DNA from: Chloroflexota bacterium
GTDB taxonomy: Bacteria > Chloroflexota > Anaerolineae > Aggregatilineales > Phototrophicaceae
Reading direction: 5' to 3'
Length of the DNA: 14,493 nucleotides
Assembly: GCA_003242205.1 (NCBI GenBank)
Contig: QGUR01000097.1
Coordinates: forward strand, 1-14,493
A program made the position numbers and the translations under genes. How positions within the stretch are numbered: position 1 is the first letter of the stretch; every line of letters begins with the position of its first letter. This document shows positions 7,464-12,893 of the stretch, one piece after another. The notes under the pieces were generated by a model. It was not told the origin of the DNA. It saw nothing but the letters and a program-made list of their open reading frames with translations, and ran no database searches.

Positions 7464-8345
7464 TCAGGCGCGTTGCCACACGGTTACGCCATCGGCTCGT
7501 GTCTCGCCTCGCGACCAGAGGCCGCGCGACAGGACGAGGTGGTTGCCCCATCCGGGGCCGATTTCCACAAACGACATGTCCTCTTCAAAACCCAGCCTGA
7601 GCGCCAGTTCGCATGAGGGATGGTTCAGGGCGTCGCTGCACCATGCCGGCTGCAAACCGCGTTGCAGGGCGTGCTCGATCAGCGCGGCACAGACGATGCT
7701 CGCCAGCCCCTGACGGCGAAAGCCGGCGGCGGTTTTCACGCCGATGTTGAGATGCCGGTTGCTGGCGGCCAGAGCATAAGCAACCGATGTGAGGCGGCCG
7801 TCCATCAACAGGCAGAACCCGGCTCCGTAGCGCTCGTAATTGTCGTAACCTCCCCACTGTCCGCTGATATGCTCGTCCAACTCGCGGTCGGCCCGCTCGG
7901 CCATGGCGCGGTTCATCCAGACGAGTTGCGCGCCATCCGGTAGTTTCGCCTGCCAGTCGGGAGCGGGTTTATCCATAGGCCACTTGAAATTACGGCGCTC
8001 GATGACGGTTAGAGGCGTGTCTGCCAGCAAGGCGTCCTTCCACGCTGCGCCGGCTGTGGCGAAGCCATAGAACCGCTGAAATGCTCCCGGCTCCTCCGGG
8101 GCGTCCTTGCAGAACATACGTAGCGCGGGGCTGACCGCACCGCCCAGATAAAACTCGAACGGGTGGCAGATCATCGCCGCGGTCGGGTTGTCAGGATCAT
8201 CGGCAAAGACTGGAAAGGTAAGCTTGCCCTCAAAGACTTCGTCCCGGAACGGTTCGTCATACCGGTCTGATGCAAACAGAGGGCGCACGCGCTCGTAGCG
8301 CGAGGGTGGCAGTTCGTATACAGTCAGGTTAGCGCTCACGGGCAT
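7464..8345 (-). CDS. GNAT-family N-acetyltransferase
   Basis: This is a 293-aa acetyl-CoA-dependent acyltransferase of the GNAT fold, probably cytoplasmic. The C-terminal GNAT domain shows strand beta4 and motif A (LNIGVKTAAGFRRQGLASIVCAALIEHALQ), whose RRQGLA (~208-213) is the R/Q-x-x-G-x-G/A pyrophosphate-binding loop. It is followed by the motif B-like segment ALNHPSCELALRLGFEE. The N-terminal ~150 residues form a separate, less conserved domain, as in two-domain GNATs such as the ZmaR-like group; that comparison is from memory. The frame is open upstream to a TTG at 8480, but those 45 residues look non-protein-like, so I chose ATG 8345, with GGAG close before it. Substrate unknown. It lies 136 bp upstream of the glycosidase on the same strand. 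Confidence 0.85.
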   Translation of the reverse strand: MPVSANLTVYELPPSRYERVRPLFASDRYDEPFRDEVFEGKLTFPVFADDPDNPTAAMICHPFEFYLGGAVSPALRMFCKDAPEEPGAFQRFYGFATAGAAWKDALLADTPLTVIERRNFKWPMDKPAPDWQAKLPDGAQLVWMNRAMAERADRELDEHISGQWGGYDNYERYGAGFCLLMDGRLTSVAYALAASNRHLNIGVKTAAGFRRQGLASIVCAALIEHALQRGLQPAWCSDALNHPSCELALRLGFEEDMSFVEIGPGWGNHLVLSRGLWSRGETRADGVTVWQRA

Positions 8346-8550
8346 GCTCCATCTCACAGGCTGCGCCCGCAGCGACAGGCGCGCCTTCGGTTTCAGCGTG
8401 ACGTAAGCGAACAAATGCCATAGGGTGGCTTCCCGGTGTGCGAAGCAGAATACCGGCCCGGGTACTGAGGCGTGATTCAACCTAAAGTTATTCTATGAAG
8501 CAATATTAGGACTGGCAATCAGATCAAGCCTCTTGCCTGATGCGCTCAGG

Positions 8551-8559
8551 TGATAGAAT
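8551..8559 (+). promoter_or_regulatory. Putative extended -10 promoter for the 115-aa gene
   Basis: TGATAGAAT is an extended -10 element (TG, one base, TAGAAT), about 37 bases before the ATG at 8597. A TTGCCT at 8533-8538 is a possible -35, but the 15-base spacing is short. The same TAGAAT hexamer precedes several plus-strand genes in this window. The region 8346-8550 shows no gene and no clear structure otherwise. Confidence 0.5.
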
Positions 8560-8596
8560 GTCTGTAATGTCGTTTCGCACACAAGGTGTTTAATCG

Positions 8597-8944
8597 ATGA
8601 AGGATTTGCCCGCCTTCCAGCGGCGTCGTTTCGATCAGGTTCACAAGTATATCTCTCGCGTGCTCACCAATCCGCGTCAGGCGTCGACCACACGGTTGGT
8701 CAAACTGCTGACCTATGATGACGGTCATTATCGCGCCATCTTTCGGGGCGACTATTTCGTCCTGCAGGAAGGCGCAACCGGGCCAACGAAATCGCAATGG
8801 TCTACACTCAAGAAACATATGAAGCGTATCGCGCCGGAAGTTTTCATCTTCAAGGAACACGGTGAAATTCCCTGCGGCCCGGAAGTCCGTGATCCGTCGG
8901 TGCGTTGCTATTACATCGACTTCGGCTTCATGCACCGGGAGTAA
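8597..8944 (+). CDS. Conserved-looking hypothetical protein, 115 aa
   Basis: I do not recognise this protein. It is 115 aa, basic and soluble, with no signal peptide or membrane segment. The N-terminal half looks helical (FDQVHKYISRVLTNPRQASTTRLVKLL). The middle has short strands (GHYRAIFRGDYFVLQ), then a basic helix (KSQWSTLKKHMKRIA). It ends with beta-like SVRCYYIDFGFMHRE. The start is supported by AGGTG 8 bases upstream and an extended -10 element before it. It converges with the dehydrogenase gene, with 7 bp between the stops. Intact reading frame, ribosome binding site and promoter support a real gene. Function unknown. Confidence 0.75.
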   Translation: MKDLPAFQRRRFDQVHKYISRVLTNPRQASTTRLVKLLTYDDGHYRAIFRGDYFVLQEGATGPTKSQWSTLKKHMKRIAPEVFIFKEHGEIPCGPEVRDPSVRCYYIDFGFMHRE

Positions 8945-8951
8945 TGCAGTT

Positions 8952-10103
8952 TTACGCCTGCGCCCCCGGTTCGAACACGACTTTCATGCATTCCAGCCCC
9001 AGCGCGGTATCGATGGCCTGCTGCGCCTGTTCCAGCGGAAAGCGATGGGTGACGAAGCGGTCGAGCGGCATCGTGTCCTGATAGCGCAGCATGAGCTCCA
9101 TGCTGGGCCGGTAACCCGTAAATGGGTGATTGCTCAACCCCACGAGGCGCAGCCCCTTGCTGACGATCAGATGCGGGTTGAGCGGAATGTCGCCCATATC
9201 GACAAACACGCCTTCGAGGATATACATGCCGCCGCGGCGGATCATACGCAGCGCTTCCGGTACAGCCTCGGGATAGCCAACGCACTCGATGGCGAGGTCG
9301 ACGCCCCGGCCTCGCGTCCAGTCGTGGACAAGCTGCACGCGCTCATCTTCGGAGGTGGCCGAAACATCGAGCGTGTAGTCCGCGCCGAAATCGCGCGCCA
9401 TTTGCAGGCGATAGGACGATGTATCGACAGCGATGATTGTGCCCGCGCCCATCATACGCGCTTTGATGAGATGGCACAGGCCCAGCGGGCCAACGCCCTG
9501 AATCAATACGCTGTCACCGGAAAGGAAGCCTTCGGAGGCGAGCGACGAGAACTCTTTCGCTTTGTCGAGCGCATAGGTGCAGGCCATGATCTCAGTGTAA
9601 ACGGCCAATTCCGGCGCGAGGCCATCGGGCACTTTATAGACGAACGCTTCGGGAATGATGACCATGTACTCGGCCCATCCACCCATCAACGGCATTTCGG
9701 TCGCCCGGAACGAGTTGCCGTAGCCGCGCCAGTTTTCGCACCATGAATAGCCAAAGATGTGGCGACAGTTGTAGCACTTGCCGCACACGACATCGGGACA
9801 CATGGTGATGCGGTCGCCAACGCGCAGAGGCTCTCCATAGAAATCGACGGTTCCCGGCGTCACTTCGGCGACGATGCCCACATTCTCATGCCCCGGAATG
9901 AGGGGGAAGGGCGACGTTTGTTCGTTTACCGTGCCGGCGTACTGCGTCGTTTCACCGCGATAGGTGTGCTTACCGGTGCCGCAGATGCCGCTCATTTCGA
10001 CCTGCATCAGCAGCCCGCCCGGTTGCAGCGGCGGGATGGCGTATTCTTGTACTTCGAGGCGGTATGGCTCGACAATCGTGACGGCTTTCGCGTATTCTGG
10101 CAT
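8952..10103 (-). CDS. Zinc-dependent medium-chain alcohol/polyol dehydrogenase
   Basis: This 383-aa cytoplasmic MDR-family enzyme probably oxidises an alcohol, polyol or sugar derivative with NAD+. Catalytic zinc ligands are C41, the GHE motif (H72/E73) and probably E171. Structural zinc cysteines C107, C110, C113 and C122 are all present (CGKCYNCRH...WC). The nucleotide-binding fold carries GVGPLG at ~203-208, and D227 at the end of the next strand points to NAD(H) rather than NADP(H). One oddity is CGTGKH at 41-46, where relatives usually have CGTD; that Asp is a second-shell zinc residue. Purine-rich GGAG lies just before the ATG and a TATAAT box is upstream. Substrate cannot be assigned; threonine- or iditol-dehydrogenase-like enzymes are the nearest types. 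Confidence 0.9.
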   Translation of the reverse strand: MPEYAKAVTIVEPYRLEVQEYAIPPLQPGGLLMQVEMSGICGTGKHTYRGETTQYAGTVNEQTSPFPLIPGHENVGIVAEVTPGTVDFYGEPLRVGDRITMCPDVVCGKCYNCRHIFGYSWCENWRGYGNSFRATEMPLMGGWAEYMVIIPEAFVYKVPDGLAPELAVYTEIMACTYALDKAKEFSSLASEGFLSGDSVLIQGVGPLGLCHLIKARMMGAGTIIAVDTSSYRLQMARDFGADYTLDVSATSEDERVQLVHDWTRGRGVDLAIECVGYPEAVPEALRMIRRGGMYILEGVFVDMGDIPLNPHLIVSKGLRLVGLSNHPFTGYRPSMELMLRYQDTMPLDRFVTHRFPLEQAQQAIDTALGLECMKVVFEPGAQA

Positions 10104-10135
10104 GGCTCCGGCTCCCGCAATAAGGTTAGGATTTT

Positions 10136-10141
10136 ATTATA
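10136..10141 (-). promoter_or_regulatory. Consensus -10 box of the dehydrogenase promoter
   Basis: TATAAT on the minus strand is a perfect -10 hexamer about 33 bases before the dehydrogenase ATG. No good -35 box is seen at the expected distance (the sequence there is GC-rich), so the promoter may need an activator. The rest of the 194-bp divergent gap to the 110-aa gene holds the repeats described next. Confidence 0.55.
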
Positions 10142-10216
10142 GTCCGGCCCCGGAAATGGGGCTGTGCTTCGCTCAAACGGCTGTGAAATCCCCTTCAATG
10201 TTTGCGAACTCTAACG

Positions 10217-10257
10217 CCTGAATCGCCCTGAATCACTCGCATTCGACACGATTCAGG
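10217..10257. repeat. Three copies of CCTGAATC in the divergent intergenic region
   Basis: CCTGAATC occurs at 10217-10224 and 10227-10234 as direct repeats with one helical-turn (10-bp) period. It recurs inverted as GATTCAGG at 10250-10257. Ten-base phasing plus an inverted copy is how transcription-factor sites are often arranged. The block lies between two divergent genes, upstream of the 110-aa gene. No regulator is identified. Confidence 0.45.
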
Positions 10258-10264
10258 AGTAGAA

Positions 10265-10282
10265 TTAGAACATAAGTTCTAA
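10265..10282. promoter_or_regulatory. Palindrome TTAGAAC-N4-GTTCTAA, LexA-box-like operator candidate
   Basis: TTAGAACATAAGTTCTAA has perfect 7-bp arms around ATAA. Its core GAAC-N4-GTTC is the core of the LexA (SOS) box in Gram-positive bacteria and mycobacteria. Compared with the Bacillus form CGAAC-RNRY-GTTCG it differs at the outer G/C pair and at the last spacer base. It ends directly before the GGGAGA ribosome binding site of the 110-aa gene, a position suited to repression. SOS control is an inference from the motif alone. Confidence 0.5.
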
Positions 10283-10297
10283 GGGAGAAGACACAGC

Positions 10298-10630
10298 ATG
10301 TTATCCCATTCGAACCCCCAGCCAGTTCGCGAACGACTGCAAGGCAAGCGCCTGTTGTCGGCGCTGCGCGCCCGCGGCATCGAAGCCGATAACGTCACTC
10401 GCAACCGGCGGACAGGCGTTTACACCGTCAAGTTTACAACGCCGAACGTGACCAACTTCTACAGCAAAGGCACCGATCCGGCCCGTGTCTGGGCGCGGCG
10501 TATTGAGGAATGCTTCGACGACGTCGAGATCATCGATACCTACGACTCCATAGCGGAATGGCGTCCACAAAAGCCGGTTCTCTTTGCAACCGTCTTTCTC
10601 CGCATCATCGAACGGCCTGAAGGCGCGTAA
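10298..10630 (+). CDS. Hypothetical protein, 110 aa, behind a LexA-box-like palindrome
   Basis: I do not recognise this protein. It is 110 aa, soluble, with no signal peptide or membrane helix. The order of likely elements is a helix (VRERLQGKRLLSALRARGIE), two strands with a turn (NVTRNRRTGVYTVKFTT), a helix (DPARVWARRIEECF), strand VEIIDTY and a C-terminal strand (PVLFATVFLRIIE). This is a small alpha/beta fold with a basic front. A GGGAGA ribosome binding site 9 bases before the ATG supports the start. It has its own upstream control region with repeats and a palindrome, is divergent from the dehydrogenase, and is followed by a perfect hairpin. Confidence 0.75.
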   Translation: MLSHSNPQPVRERLQGKRLLSALRARGIEADNVTRNRRTGVYTVKFTTPNVTNFYSKGTDPARVWARRIEECFDDVEIIDTYDSIAEWRPQKPVLFATVFLRIIERPEGA

Positions 10631-10643
10631 CGAATCTCCACTG

Positions 10644-10683
10644 CGGGATAATGCGTCGTGGTATGCCACGACGCATTATCCCG
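10644..10683. terminator. Perfect 18-bp stem with 4-nt loop after the 110-aa gene
   Basis: The arm CGGGATAATGCGTCGTGG (10644-10661) is exactly complementary to 10666-10683, with loop TATG. It begins 13 bp after the stop codon and ends 20 bp before the next promoter. There is no T-run on either side, so it is not a textbook intrinsic terminator. It may still end or stabilise the transcript, or be a protein-binding palindrome or a small mobile repeat. The perfect match suggests selection or recent origin. Confidence 0.6.
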
Positions 10684-10703
10684 GCGGCAAACGACACCTC
10701 CGG

Positions 10704-10731
10704 TTGACAGCGATCACAGTTTAGCTAGAAT
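10704..10731 (+). promoter_or_regulatory. Sigma70-type promoter of the ABC-F gene leader
   Basis: TTGACA (10704-10709) and TAGAAT (10726-10731) are separated by 16 bases: a perfect -35 and a -10 with 5 of 6 consensus bases. The expected start near 10738 gives a leader of about 280 nt before the ABC-F ATG at 11020, far longer than usual. The 10631-11019 gap contains no other gene apart from the short leader ORF. Confidence 0.8.
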
Positions 10732-10806
10732 GGAAAGCGCCACGGCGAGGCAGGCAGAAGCCGCGTCCTCTCCGGGTTTTTGAAGGCTGGAGTGTAAAGG
10801 ACGAAC

Positions 10807-10833
10807 ATGCGCAGAGGGCTGTACAACCGCTAG
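10807..10833 (+). CDS. Putative leader peptide ORF (MRRGLYNR) upstream of ABC-F
   Basis: This 8-codon ORF has a strong Shine-Dalgarno, AAAGGA (10796-10801), 5 bases before its ATG and ends at TAG (10831-10833). It lies in the long transcribed leader about 70 nt after the expected start and 186 nt before the ABC-F ATG. Its coding bases can form a stem with the sequence after its stop: 10812-10820 against 10852-10861, nine pairs with one bulged base, which a translating or stalled ribosome would open. Short leader ORFs with arrest-prone basic residues control many erm and ABC-F resistance genes by attenuation. By analogy this is a regulatory peptide. A chance ORF of this size is possible; the well-placed ribosome binding site argues against it. 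Confidence 0.55.
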   Translation: MRRGLYNR

Positions 10834-10937
10834 TTTTTGAGGACTGGCCCAAGCCCTGCTGATTCGCATGTTTTGATTCTGCTACTGCGGAACCATCCAT
10901 TCTGATTGTGCCTGCAGGCGCTGTCTGGGTCGTCCCT

Positions 10938-10977
10938 GGGTGGCGCTTTTGATTCCCATCACAGCGCCACGCCATCC
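10938..10977 (+). promoter_or_regulatory. Alternative leader stems competing with the SD-sequestering stem
   Basis: Two mutually exclusive pairings share one upstream segment. GTGGCGCT (10940-10947) pairs perfectly with AGCGCCAC (10963-10970), a hairpin ending exactly where the Shine-Dalgarno-hiding stem begins. Alternatively GGGTGGC (10938-10944) pairs with GCCATCC (10971-10977), seven pairs including one G-U, taking away the left arm of the hiding stem. AGCGCCACG also occurs at the leader start (10736-10744). These are hand-found pairings without energy calculation. Confidence 0.4.
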
Positions 10978-11014
10978 CTGTCATTTCGTTCGGAGCCAAC
11001 TCTCACAGGGAGGC
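10971..11014 (+). promoter_or_regulatory. Stem sequestering the ABC-F Shine-Dalgarno
   Basis: GCCATCCCTGT (10971-10981) pairs with ACAGGGAGGC (11005-11014): ten base pairs with one bulged A and a 23-nt loop. The right arm contains the whole Shine-Dalgarno GGGAGG (11008-11013) of the ABC-F gene, so this fold would block initiation at the ATG 11020. In erm- and ABC-F-type attenuation a drug-stalled ribosome on a leader ORF shifts folding away from such a stem. The pairing is seen directly; the switching is inferred. Confidence 0.55.
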
Positions 11015-11019
11015 ATGCC

Positions 11020-12699
11020 ATGACGACCGTTCTATCCATTACATACTTGTCCAAAACTTTCGGCCTGCAACAGGTGCTCAATAACGTCACCTGGACGCTG
11101 AGCGCCGGCGACCGTGTTGGCCTCGTGGGCGTCAACGGCGCGGGCAAATCGACGTTGTTGAAGATCATCGCCAGAGAACTCGAACCCGATTCCGGCGAAG
11201 TGCGGGTTGCGCCCGGCATGGTGCTCGGCTATCTGCCGCAAACGCTGGACGGCGAAGACATCACCTCGATTGACGATCTGATCGCCGAGTCGCAAACGCG
11301 CCTGCGCGAGATGGAACAACGTCTGCGCGCGCTGGAGCAACAGATGGCGCGCCCGGACGACAATCTGGATGACGTGCTTGCCGAATACGGCGAGCTGGCG
11401 GAGGCGTTCGAGCGCTATGGCGGTTACGAGCTCGACTACCGCGTCGATATGGTGCTCGATGGTCTGGGCGTCGGCCACCTCGACCGGACGCGCTCATTTT
11501 CAACGCTTTCAGGCGGTGAGCAGGCGCGTGTCGGGCTGGCTTTGCTGCTGTTGCGCGCGCCGGATATCCTGCTGTTGGACGAGCCGACCAACCATCTGGA
11601 CGCCGCGAGCCTCGACTGGCTGGAACGCTATCTGGCCGCCTGGCGCGGCGCGATGATCGTCGTGTCGCACGACCGCATGTTTCTGAACCGCACGGTTAAC
11701 AGCATCGTCGAAATCGACGAGCATACGCACACAGCGACACGCTATCCGGGCGACTACGATGCGTACCTGCAGGCCAAGGCGGCGGCGCTGGAAGCGTGGA
11801 AGCAGACCTACAAGCGGCAGCAGGAAGAACTCAAGGCGCTGCGGATCGAAATCAAAGAGGGCGCGCACCGTAACAACAACTACCGCGCGCATACCGACAA
11901 CGACAAGTTTATCCCGTTCGCCAGAAGGCAAAACCATGATCGCACGGTATCGAAGCGCGTGCGCGCTGCCGAGCAAAAGCTCAAACGTCTGGAGGCTGAA
12001 CTTGTGCCCGAACCGCCTGAGCCATTGCGCTTCGAGGCCGATTTCGATCCGGCACGCCTGAAAGGGCGCGCGCCGCTTTACGTATCCGGTCTGGCGAAGG
12101 GCTATGGCGAACGGACGCTGTTCCGCGACGTGACCTTCACGCTCGGTGTTCATAGCCGGATCGCCATCACCGGGCCGAACGGCGCGGGCAAGTCGACGCT
12201 TTTGCGCGTGCTGGCAGGGCTGGAACAGCCGGACGCGGGCGAGATCATGATTGCCGGCGGCGTGACGATCGGCTATCTCGATCAGGCAGGTACGCGCTTC
12301 GACCCTGAAATGCGTGTGCTCGACGCCTACCGTTCCGGCCTGCCGGGCGAGGAACAGCAGCACAAGGCGACGCTGCTTAAGACGGGTCTGTTCCGCTATC
12401 AGGACTTCGACAAGCGGGTGGGCGAACTGAGCAGCGGGCAACAGCGCAAACTGCAAATCGCCCGGTTGATGGCCGAACGCGCCAACCTGCTGCTGTTGGA
12501 CGAGCCAACCAACTATGTCAGCTTCGACGTGCTGGAAGCGTTCGAAGATGCGCTCAAAACGTTTCCCGGCCCGGTGATCGCCGTTTCCCACGACCGCCGC
12601 TTTCTGGAACGGTTCGGCGGCGAGCGCTGGGAACTGAATAATGGCGAATTGAATCGTACGCCCGATATCGTGGAAGTGGGAACTAACCTCACCCCCTAA
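11020..12699 (+). CDS. ABC-F family ATPase, possible ribosome-protection antibiotic resistance type
   Basis: This 559-aa cytoplasmic protein has two ATPase domains and no membrane segment, the ABC-F layout; family members bind the ribosomal E site. Domain 1 has Walker A GVNGAGKST (37-45), signature LSGGEQ (163-168) and Walker B ILLLDEPTNHLD (D187/E188). The charged helical interdomain linker spans ~235-330. Domain 2 has GPNGAGKST (385-393), LSSGQQ (470-475) and LLLLDEPTNYVSFD (D494/E495). Both SHDR switch motifs are present. In domain 2 the usual NHLD is NYVS, reminiscent of TlrC/OleB-type resistance ABC-Fs, where the D-loop Asp is also replaced. The ATG at 11020 follows GGGAGG; the open frame further upstream (TTG 10906) is leader. 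The C-terminal NLTP and stop lie in a repeat-like element. A housekeeping ABC-F role remains possible. Confidence 0.9.
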   Translation: MTTVLSITYLSKTFGLQQVLNNVTWTLSAGDRVGLVGVNGAGKSTLLKIIARELEPDSGEVRVAPGMVLGYLPQTLDGEDITSIDDLIAESQTRLREMEQRLRALEQQMARPDDNLDDVLAEYGELAEAFERYGGYELDYRVDMVLDGLGVGHLDRTRSFSTLSGGEQARVGLALLLLRAPDILLLDEPTNHLDAASLDWLERYLAAWRGAMIVVSHDRMFLNRTVNSIVEIDEHTHTATRYPGDYDAYLQAKAAALEAWKQTYKRQQEELKALRIEIKEGAHRNNNYRAHTDNDKFIPFARRQNHDRTVSKRVRAAEQKLKRLEAELVPEPPEPLRFEADFDPARLKGRAPLYVSGLAKGYGERTLFRDVTFTLGVHSRIAITGPNGAGKSTLLRVLAGLEQPDAGEIMIAGGVTIGYLDQAGTRFDPEMRVLDAYRSGLPGEEQQHKATLLKTGLFRYQDFDKRVGELSSGQQRKLQIARLMAERANLLLLDEPTNYVSFDVLEAFEDALKTFPGPVIAVSHDRRFLERFGGERWELNNGELNRTPDIVEVGTNLTP

Positions 12700-12824
12700 C
12701 CCCCTCTCCAAATCGAAAAACACAATTTGGAGAGGGGAAAGCTGCGCCGGACGCCATATTTTGCCCGCTGTGCTGGTTCCCCTTTCCAAAAGCGCAGATT
12801 TTGGAGAGGGGACGGGATGAGGTT
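12686..12824. repeat. Inverted-repeat intergenic element (MITE/REP-like) overlapping the ABC-F 3' end
   Basis: Outer arms CCTCACCCCCTAACCCC (from 12687) and GGGGACGGGATGAGG (to about 12822) are roughly complementary. Inside lie two related hairpins. Hairpin A has a perfect 13-bp stem, 12701-12713 (CCCCTCTCCAAAT) with 12725-12737. Hairpin B has a 13-bp stem with one G-T pair, 12779-12791 with 12799-12811. The arms of A and B are nearly the same sequence, with a 41-nt unrelated centre between. This design resembles small non-autonomous repeats common between genes in Chloroflexota genomes. It could end transcription of the ABC-F gene, but no T-run follows. Confidence 0.7.
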
Positions 12825-12851
12825 TCTCGTGTGCAAAAACAGGGAACAGTC

Positions 12852-12857
12852 TAGAAT
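12852..12857 (+). promoter_or_regulatory. Putative -10 box before the secreted 516-aa gene
   Basis: TAGAAT in the context CTAGAATGG, identical over nine bases to the -10 region of the ABC-F promoter (10725-10733). No good -35 is seen 16-18 bases upstream. Expected transcription start is near 12864, about 30 nt before the ATG at 12894. The end of the inverted-repeat element lies just upstream. Confidence 0.5.
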
Positions 12858-12893
12858 GGGCGTTGGTTGACTGACCTGTAAGGAGAAAGCATC

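Noticed and set aside
8346..8480. 45-residue N-terminal extension of the GNAT protein from a TTG start
   Set aside because: The extension is Arg/Leu/Pro-rich, lacks a ribosome binding site and precedes the natural start of the fold; ATG 8345 is more likely.
8862..9746. 294-codon plus-strand frame overlapping the 115-aa gene and the dehydrogenase
   Set aside because: Most of it is antisense to the zinc dehydrogenase, whose zinc and NAD motifs are intact, and its translation shows no protein-like pattern.
10744..10781. Possible intrinsic terminator (GAGG...GGC-AGAA-GCC...CCTC stem followed by TTTTT) early in the ABC-F leader
   Set aside because: The stem is short and interrupted and the T-run is separated from it by CCGGG, so it does not meet the usual form; folding software should judge it.
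10906..11019. 38-residue N-terminal extension of the ABC-F protein from a TTG start
   Set aside because: ABC-F proteins begin directly with the first strand of the ATPase domain, and GGGAGG is placed for ATG 11020. The upstream codons are leader with RNA structure.
11015..11023. Mini-ORF ATG CCA TGA overlapping the ABC-F start
   Set aside because: Only one base separates the Shine-Dalgarno from its ATG, too close for initiation.
11509..12789. Long open frame (426 codons) on the minus strand opposite the ABC-F gene
   Set aside because: It is antisense to a clear ABC-F protein with all ATPase motifs. Its translation is low-complexity and Arg/Gln/Val-rich without domains, as expected from a GC-biased codon shadow.
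12829..12834. -35 box for the secreted 516-aa gene
   Set aside because: GTGTGC and neighbouring hexamers at 16-18 bp spacing have too few matches to TTGACA; only the -10 box is reported.
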